Made by a program: the position numbers and the translations under genes. From Calycina herbarum (Eukaryota; Ascomycota; Leotiomycetes; Helotiales; Pezizellaceae), in the NCBI GenBank assembly GCA_001414485.1, contig LLEY01000019.1, positions 1-64,000 on the forward strand: 64,000 bases of DNA, read 5' to 3'. Shown here one piece after another: positions 57,701 to 64,000 of this stretch (its first letter is position 1; every line of letters starts with the position of its first letter). Below the pieces are notes generated by a model. The model was not told where the DNA came from, searched no databases, and saw only the letters and a list, made by a program, of their open reading frames with translations.

Positions 57701-57805
57701 CAAACTTTTCGTGGCATCGTTAAGAGAATCGTACAAGAAAGTAGCAACAGCCTCTGAGAATTGAGGTGCGACCGAGGAAAGATCTTGAACATCTGGTTCT
57801 GCCAT
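54742..57805 (-). CDS. NB-ARC/TPR NOD-like (NLR) protein
   Basis: Two exons, complement(join(54742..57406,57468..57805)), give exactly 1000 residues. An N-terminal region of about 75 residues has no recognised death-fold or HET domain. The nucleotide-binding domain starts with NPNFVGRSTALSKLF and the P-loop GLGGIGKTELA (about 108-118), split by the 61-nt intron. A Walker B-like LLIVD, an LLTRSSQ sensor-like strand and an AYLPRAILQVA (GLPLA-like) motif follow. Residues about 400-1000 are superstructure-forming tetratricopeptide repeats of the kinesin-light-chain type (G-x-Y-x-A, HPDTLQSK, HPDTLTSK, HPETLKAES). Fungal proteins of this STAND class act in non-self recognition and incompatibility; that is a family inference. 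The frame is fully open, unlike its neighbours. Confidence 0.88.
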
Positions 57806-59489
57806 GATGAAGGGGAGGGGGGGCTTTTGAAATTGATAGGAAGTACAGAAAAAATGCATGGCAGGGTTAGTATATGAGCACATAAGATATCTAGAGTACC
57901 ATCTTCGCGGGTGGCGAAGAGAACGCGAGCTACACGTCCACGTTGTTTAGGTTCCAATAAACGTACATGTGAGTCGAAAGCAGCACAGCTTTGTGCTACA
58001 TAAGGGATATATTCTTGGACATTGGATAGTTGAAATTGGCATAAAAAAGTCATGTATTGGGCAACAGCAACTAAAAGAAGAATACTCGGTGACTGCCGAG
58101 CCACGAAAGATAATGAGGCTTCCGGATGAGACGGTATCGAGGGGTCACAAGCATCAAGGGAGGTACGTGGAGATGCTTTGACCCCGGATATTAGCCAGAG
58201 GCTGTAATGAACTGCAGTGAGCACATTGTGATGATTTGTAGCGTGGTAGTTCAGCTTGACACCTTTTCCAAATCTGACGTATCGGTCGTAAGTAGAAGGA
58301 GTGAGCTGGCAGACGTTGGGTTTTGAAGGTTGTCACTTCGCTTGTGGCCCAACCTCGTCAATTCTGATTCGCCACTTGGGCAGAAAAGTGGAGAAAAGAG
58401 AGAGCTTATATCACGTGGAACCGGGTTCTTTCAAATCAACTTCTTCCTCATATAGTAAGTAAGCAAGAAAAGCAAATTATTGTTATTCATCACCTTCATT
58501 TGAGCTTCTACTAAAATCCTGAGGTCTGGTGGTGGAAAAAGATCGTCCAAGTATCATCAGGTGACCAATACGTGGCTCACCCGGGCAACCTGATCTCCCC
58601 GTGGTGAGACATCAATACCACACTAACATGGTATTGACGTCTAATAATCGTGTTTATTTGAGGCTCAAAGGGTATCTCCGGCATATCCGCTTATTTGCTC
58701 TCCCAAGCAGGCATGTAACTAACCACAGCCAAGAAAACACTTCGGAATTTCACAACCGCGAAAATTTCTTTACGATGGATTTAGCATTCGACTTGAGACT
58801 CGAAGATATGGAATTCCTAGAATTGTTTTACTTCGGTAGTCACATAATCCTCCCACCTTCTCCTAGCTCTAACCGGAGGAAGCTGTATAATACTAAGAGA
58901 ACTTTACAAAAAGTACACCAATATTACAGATATTTCTAATTTAATTGAAAAACCACCTCCTTCAGGAAACAGAAGAAATGATTCTTGAATCACAGAATCG
59001 ACGATGCATACCAATTATAAGAATGAAAAAATCTAGATGTTCGCATACAAGTCTGGAATCTGGAGTTATGAAGAGAGTGTAATTCGGTACCAACAATGGA
59101 CGAGCAGTTTGTCCACGCAAAGCTTCGCTCATATATCCACTTTTCGATGCACCAAATCACTCCATAGAAGTGAGTACGGTTTGATAGCTTTGGTTATTTG
59201 AGAGCGTTATGCTTTGCTGCGGGGAAACGAGGCACACTTCGTATTTCGTACAGCATTGCTGAAAGTGGTAACTATCGCATTTCGTATCGCTTGCCCGAAA
59301 GCATATGCTAACCGGTAACAATGTGCTTATAATCGTTCAGCATTCTCCTTCTACTCATATTCTCCAGTGCTTCCTGTGCCGTTTACTCTATTATCTCCTT
59401 TCAATTCAAACTTGTCCCTTCCATTAACTCGTCCCTTTGGTCAAAGTAGCGTCACTCGATACCGCTTATGACGTCGGAAGCCACGAATC
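57806..59489. other. Intergenic, nothing recognised
   Basis: Promoter side of the NLR gene plus 1.2 kb of spacer. The frames at 58601..58939 and complement(57478..58224) start at GTG or are antisense/extended shadows. No supported gene. Confidence 0.45.
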
Positions 59490-60522
59490 ATGGATATCAC
59501 TCTCATCAGAGCAAGTCCAGGGATCAATATTACGGGTGCAGTTTACTATATCTACAATCCTTCGCAGTCGGCAGCGTATTCTTTTATGGCCATGTTTGCG
59601 ATTTTAACAATTGGGCATTTGGTCTACATGTTTCCACTGCGAACGTGGTACTTCATAAACTTTATACTTGGTGGAATTTGTAAGATCCAGCTCTCGCTTT
59701 TAGACTCGACTCGATGCCCCCTCCCAATGCTAGGATCTTCGACCACAGAGCTAACTATTCACAGGCGAAACATTCGGTTACTATGGTAGATCGATGTCCC
59801 ATAAAAATGTGTCCAAAACCGGTGCTTGGATGCTCCAAAACGTCATGATTCTGGGTGCTCCAACCTTCCTCGCAGCAACTGTTTATATGACCCTCGCACG
59901 ACTCACCGTGGCGCTAGGTGCCGAGGAACACTCGATGATCGCTCCCCGCTAGCTCACCAAGATTTACATCTGTATCGATATCCTCTGCTTCCTCAGCCAA
60001 TTTTTAGGCGCGGGTGTCCAAGCTAGCGGTAACCAGCAAATCATTGCTTTACCAAACAAGGTCATTTTTGGGGTCTGATCTTCCTGCTTTTAGCGTTTGG
60101 CTTCTTCCTTCTCATGGCCTGGCGAATTTCTGTCCGTTTTTGGAAAAGAACAAGATGGCTATCCAAGCGACCGGTACCAATTGCGTGGGTAGAGGAAGTA
60201 TTTCCGCGCTCTATATGTTGCCAGTGTATTGTTCATGGTCCGGAATTTGGTTCGTGTGGTTGAGTATGGACAAATTGCAATCGGCGGAGGTGGTTTTGCT
60301 TTCGCTTCAAGGGATGCTGATGGGACTCTCCATTATGAGGAAAAGTGGGAAGGGAAAATTGGAGATCATGAGATTTTCCTCTATATTTTCGACGGCGCGA
60401 TGATGGTGTTGATTGCTGTGACCTTCCTTATCTTACATCCGGGCAGATTTATCAAGAGGGCTCGCGACATGAGAGGTGAAAAAGATTTATCGGTAGATTT
60501 GGGGGGTCTGACGCAACATTGA
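59490..60522 (+). pseudogene. RTA1-like lipid-translocating exporter gene, broken
   Basis: Exon 1 (59490..59679) gives MDITLIRAS, then YIYNPSQSAAYSFMAMF and HLVYMF, typical of the first RTA1 membrane segments. The intron is 59680..59764. Exon 2 continues CETFGYYGRS, NVMILGAPTFLAATVYMTLARL, and then TAG (59950-59952) after APR, where Gln is plausible, followed in frame by LTKIYICIDILCFLSQFLGAGVQASGNQQI. Frameshifts near 60045-60065 and again before YFRALYVASVLFMVRNLVR are needed to reach the conserved end EYGQ...FLYIFDGAMMVLIAV and HPGRF. RTA1 family proteins have seven membrane segments and are linked to lipid and drug tolerance. This copy is not functional as read. Confidence 0.75.
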
Positions 60523-60971
60523 TGTATTTCCGTTAGAACAAATGTAATTCGATATTCGTGTTTACCTTACACTCCCGATATTTCCCCCTTTACCTCCAGA
60601 CACCTCCACACGAGTCGCTGCTGAAATCCAAACGAAGCAGTGGCTAGGGTGGTGATGGTTGCCGGGAAGCCCCCTGCCATGTTTTGCCGATTAAAAAGGG
60701 TGCTCAGCTCCCATCGCTCCATTCCTCGTATTTCATCTCCTAATACAGACAAGGTGGATGACACGACCCTATAGGTACTGATTATTGCCTTTTCTTTCGA
60801 CCTTATACAAGTTCAAAACAGTACTCACCAAACGAAAACGACAACCATCGCCTCGCTGCAACGCTGCTTGTTTAGACCCCTCCAGGCCTCTGACCCTTGA
60901 TCCTGGGCTACTCATTCGGCCACCCAGTTTCCCCAAATTCGTCTAGACGAGTGTGCGACCAAGTCTCTTTA
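60523..60971. other. Spacer, nothing recognised
   Basis: Intergenic between the RTA1 pseudogene and the Zn2Cys6 gene. No gene seen. Confidence 0.5.
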
Positions 60972-62158
60972 ATGGCCCGAAAAGCCCATACGAAATCCCG
61001 GAGTGGATGTTACAACTGTAAGCAAAGACGGGTCAAGGTACGTCCTCCACTTTTATATCCAAAGCATCGCAGTTCGCTTTTCTCTTTGTCAATCACTAAC
61101 GGATATTTTCTTTCCCGCAAAGTGTGACGAGAGGAAGTCACGCTGTCAAAAATGTATTTCGCGTGATACCACTTGTACCTATCCACATAATCTGGATCGA
61201 TCACGACTCGGTCACAGTCGATCCTTCACTTACACCCTCTAGCTCAACTGCACAAAACGAAGAAGAGCCAAAACAAAAGAATCCATTCCTCGATCTCCAG
61301 AACGCAGATCTCATAATCCACTGGATCACAAAAACCGTCTACACGGTCAATCCAACCTCCAACCTTGCCGCTATCGAAGTATGCCAGACTGTTATATTAG
61401 ACGAAGCAAGAAAGCATCACTTCCTCCTTCACGGACTCCTTGCGCTCTCTGCCCTCCATTATGCAGAATCCTGCTCCGATCCTCAAAAATACAGGGAGAT
61501 TGCCATTGCTCACTACACACACGGCCTTTCGCTCTATCATTCTATCCTTTCCAATATCAATCGAGCGAATGACTCGGCTAGCATCGCCTTCTCAAGTATG
61601 TTTGCATTTGGCCTCTCACGGCCCGATTCTATGAAAGCGGTAGGAATTGAACTAGTTGACGACTTAGCTCAAATATTCTCCATTTCCATGGGATGGTATA
61701 AAGTTGTGGATGTAATAGAGGGCCTAGAATCGAGAGCAGGTTCAAACCTCTTCCCACCCCAAGAAGTCAATAACACCGCATTGTCAGCCGATACCGAAGC
61801 CGCTTCTGACCGGTTAGAAGCTTTAGATCAAGGCTTAAACACAGTAGTATACACGCAAGCGATCTCTTCTCTAAAATCAGTTTTCAGGAACTTGGAGAAA
61901 GAGGGAAATGGCAATCGGCATATTGCTCTAGAATGGGGAAAGTCCATGCCTGAAGAGTTCGTGCGCTTAGTTAAGGAACGGGAGAAATTGGCTTTGGTGA
62001 TTGTAGGATTTTAATGTGTCATTTTAGAGAAAGTACCGCAGGTATGGTGGCTTGAAGGCTGGAGTAGGGGGTTGTTTGGTGTTGTTTGGCTGGAAATTGA
62101 TCCTTTGTATCACGAGGTGTTGGAGTGGCCAATGCAAACGATTGGAATCAAGACATAA
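60972..62158 (+). pseudogene. Zn(II)2Cys6 transcription factor gene with a frameshift and an early stop
   Basis: Exon 1 (60972..61037) encodes MARKAHTKSRSGCYNCKQRR. The intron (CACTAAC branch) splits the zinc cluster before its third Cys. Exon 2 from 61123 completes CDERKSRCQKCISRDTTC, giving the six-Cys binuclear cluster. Near 61200 the frame must shift one base to enter the regulatory domain (SVTVDPSLTPSSS, then FLLHGLLALSALHYAES, typical of fungal TF domains). A TAA at 62012-62014 ends it at LALVIVGF, but the same frame continues for 47 codons (VPQVWWLEGWSRGLFGVVWL to 62158), matching the usual C-terminus of this regulator group. Two independent lesions suggest a pseudogene, or a truncated product that may retain DNA binding. 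Confidence 0.75.
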
Positions 62159-62343
62159 ATATTGAGAACAACCGCAACTTTAAAATTTCTCAAGTTTCCA
62201 TATTTTCTCTTTCTCATTTCTTCTAGCATAGAGGGAAAGATTCGACATCAAAACTCAAAATGGCGAATCCTCAGAAATGCCCGTATGAGTCACCCCGACC
62301 TCGCTAGACTCATAATCTCCTAAATCCATACCAGGGGTAGGTG

Positions 62344-62350
62344 TATAAAG
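62344..62350 (+). promoter_or_regulatory. TATA box candidate for the phosphotransferase gene
   Basis: TATAAAG about 58 bases before the ATG at 62408. Confidence 0.4.
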
Positions 62351-62407
62351 TGAGCCAGCCATTATAAGATTTGAACACACATCTTAGACATTTCCGATTT
62401 AATTAAA

Positions 62408-63722
62408 ATGCCTCCTCTTTCGAAAAAAGAACAAGTGGAAATCTTGAATGCAATTTCCCAATCCTTATTGGGCACCCCATTTGCCTGTTCCACACTTACG
62501 CAACTTGGTGGAGGGACAGTAAGTTTCGTTTACCGAGGCATACTTGCATCTCCCCTTGAGGATGGAAGTAAGAGTGTTATCCTGAAGAAGGCTCCAAATC
62601 ATGTTGCCATCAATCGGGATTTTCCACTTGATGCTGGACGTTGCGTAATGATCCATTTCTCTTTCTTTGAATTATTTCCCCTTTTTTCAGAAATTTTGTA
62701 GCGAGACTGATGTATAACAACTAGGTCTTTGAAGCAGCAATGCTCGAATCCCTCTCCACAATCCCTTCTCCAAACTCTTCTCCATCAGAAAATCAAATCA
62801 CGGTCAAAACACCGATATTGTACGACTTCAACTCCCAAACACACACTCAAGTCTTGCAAGATTTTCCCACCTCCCTCGACATAAAGTCCATCCTCATGTC
62901 GCCAAATTCCACTTCCGTCTTCACAAAACTATTCTCAACATCCCTCGGTAAAGCAATAGGATCTTGGCTAAAGACTTTCCACGATTGGTCTTTGGCTGCT
63001 GAACAAGCTGAGCTGAGAAAGTTCGTGAAAGGAAATGAAGCTATGCAAAAGTTGAAGTTTGATGTTACTTATGGAGGCTTTATCAATGTTCTTTCGAATT
63101 TTCCTGATATTTTAGGGGATAAGAGGGAGGTTTTGGAAAGTATTGCGCAGTTTGTGAAGAAAGAATTGGAAGAGGAAAGCAATGGTGATTTCTGGGGAAT
63201 CGTTCATGGGGATTTCTGGGGTGGGAAGTAAGTAGTTCCTGTCATACAGATGTAGATGATGACCCTCGTGCTAATTGTTCGTCAAGCGTCTTGCTCTCCT
63301 CCCCAGAATCAAAAACTCCCTCGGAAACAACAGAATTACAAGTCATCGACTTCGAATTCGCACAAATCGGCCATCCATCCCACGACCTCGGCCAAATGAT
63401 AGGCGATCTCATAGAAAGAAATCACTTCCACGACTTGGACTCGGCTCTCTGGATCTTGGATGGTTTTCTGGAGGGGTATGGAGAGATGAGTGAGGAGTTG
63501 GCTTTTAGGACTGCGATTCATGCGGGAATTCACTTGATTTGTTTTTATACTCGCAGACCGCCGAAGGGACCTGTGAAGGGAACGAAGGAGCAGAGTGAGG
63601 GTGCGATGAGGATTGGATTGGAGTTTGTTTTGAAGGGGTGGGAAAAGGATAGAAAGTGGTTTGAAGGAGGTGTTTTGAAGGGGCTTTTTGTTGTTAGGGA
63701 AGAGAGGAGAGTTGCTGTGTGA
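62408..63722 (+). CDS. Aminoglycoside-phosphotransferase-fold kinase (MTR kinase/choline kinase-like)
   Basis: Three exons, join(62408..62644,62725..63227,63287..63722), give 391 residues. The N-lobe shows GGGTVSFVYRGIL (nucleotide loop) and SVILKKAPNH (ATP Lys). The Brenner motif VHGDFWGGN carries the catalytic Asp and Asn, and the second intron splits that Asn codon (AA|C). The metal site is VIDFEFAQIGHPSHDLGQMI. This pattern fits small-molecule kinases of the APH group, which in fungi are often annotated as kinase-like or 5-methylthioribose kinase-like. Substrate is unknown. No signal peptide. The frame is intact, in contrast with the two pseudogenes just upstream. Confidence 0.82.
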
Positions 63723-64000
63723 AAAAGTCTAGAATAACCTTCCCGGCTGTTTTTGCACAGCATGGAATGTATATACGTAGCTACTCACGCGGTGGACATT
63801 AAAAGCGGCTGCAAATAAACCACCCATTGTTCGCACTTTCTAGTAATATTTTAGAACTTGATTTTTCCAAAACACTTGGGTTAAAATTATTCCAAGTGTG
63901 TAGGATAATTTACTTAAATTACCCTTGGAACTTAGAACTTAGAACATCGAGGGCTAGGTAGGCAGATATAAACCTGATGTTAGCTTGGAGTATAAACCCT
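63723..64000. other. Window edge, AT-rich spacer
   Basis: 3' flank of the kinase gene; nothing else seen. Confidence 0.5.

Noticed and set aside
58601..58939. Open frame of 112 codons on the plus strand
   Set aside because: It starts at GTG, has no recognisable content, and no splice signals or promoter support it.
1..64000. CRISPR arrays, tRNA or rRNA genes
   Set aside because: No regular direct-repeat/spacer pattern was seen, and no T-loop consensus in a plausible cloverleaf context was found by eye.

Overview
The window looks like nuclear DNA of a filamentous ascomycete (Pezizomycotina; a leotiomycete/Helotiales-like fungus is my best guess from family resemblance, not proven). Evidence: single genes on both strands, many 44-60 nt GT-AG introns with CTAAC/CTGAC-like branch sites, a 14-exon adenylosuccinate synthetase, a Zn(II)2Cys6 regulator, an RTA1-like transporter and an NB-ARC/TPR NOD-like protein. 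No operons, tRNA, rRNA or CRISPR arrays were seen.

Layout. 0-11 kb: mostly housekeeping genes (a small dsRNA-binding protein, mitochondrial ribosomal protein uS7m, a universal-stress-protein gene) and two weak hypothetical genes. 12-20.6 kb: AT-rich region with three copies (two broken) of an unclassified two-membrane-segment protein family, and a SprT-like metalloprotease gene among them. 22.9-36.5 kb: TauD-type dioxygenase, a decayed Arg/Pro-rich repeat gene, small hypothetical genes, a Tc1/mariner-type MITE, a large low-complexity pseudogene with several Gln-to-stop changes, D-galactonate dehydratase, a secreted trypsin and a Gln-rich protein. 36.9-41 kb: a dynamin-related GTPase gene with an RNA-recognition motif inserted inside its GTPase domain, followed by an FG-rich reading frame. 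42.3-44.5 kb: ADE12. 45.9-52.1 kb: a triple-AAA+ (CbxX-type) pseudogene split by a second MITE, and a frameshifted protein kinase. 52.8-53.9 kb: a tiny secreted peptide precursor with a Kex2 site, X-Ala dipeptides and a WC...C end, plus a single-pass membrane protein. 54.7-57.8 kb: an intact NLR. 59.5-63.7 kb: broken RTA1-like and Zn2Cys6 genes, then an intact aminoglycoside-phosphotransferase-fold kinase.

Main themes. Core-metabolism genes are intact with regular introns. Accessory genes are often broken, by stops where Gln codons are expected (CAA/CAG to TAA/TAG) and by one-base frameshifts. The stops would fit past repeat-induced point mutation (RIP) or general C-to-T decay. Some frameshifts could be assembly errors. 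The two most unusual items are the RRM-in-dynamin gene and the pheromone-like peptide gene. All exon structures here were deduced by eye from splice signals and reading-frame continuity.
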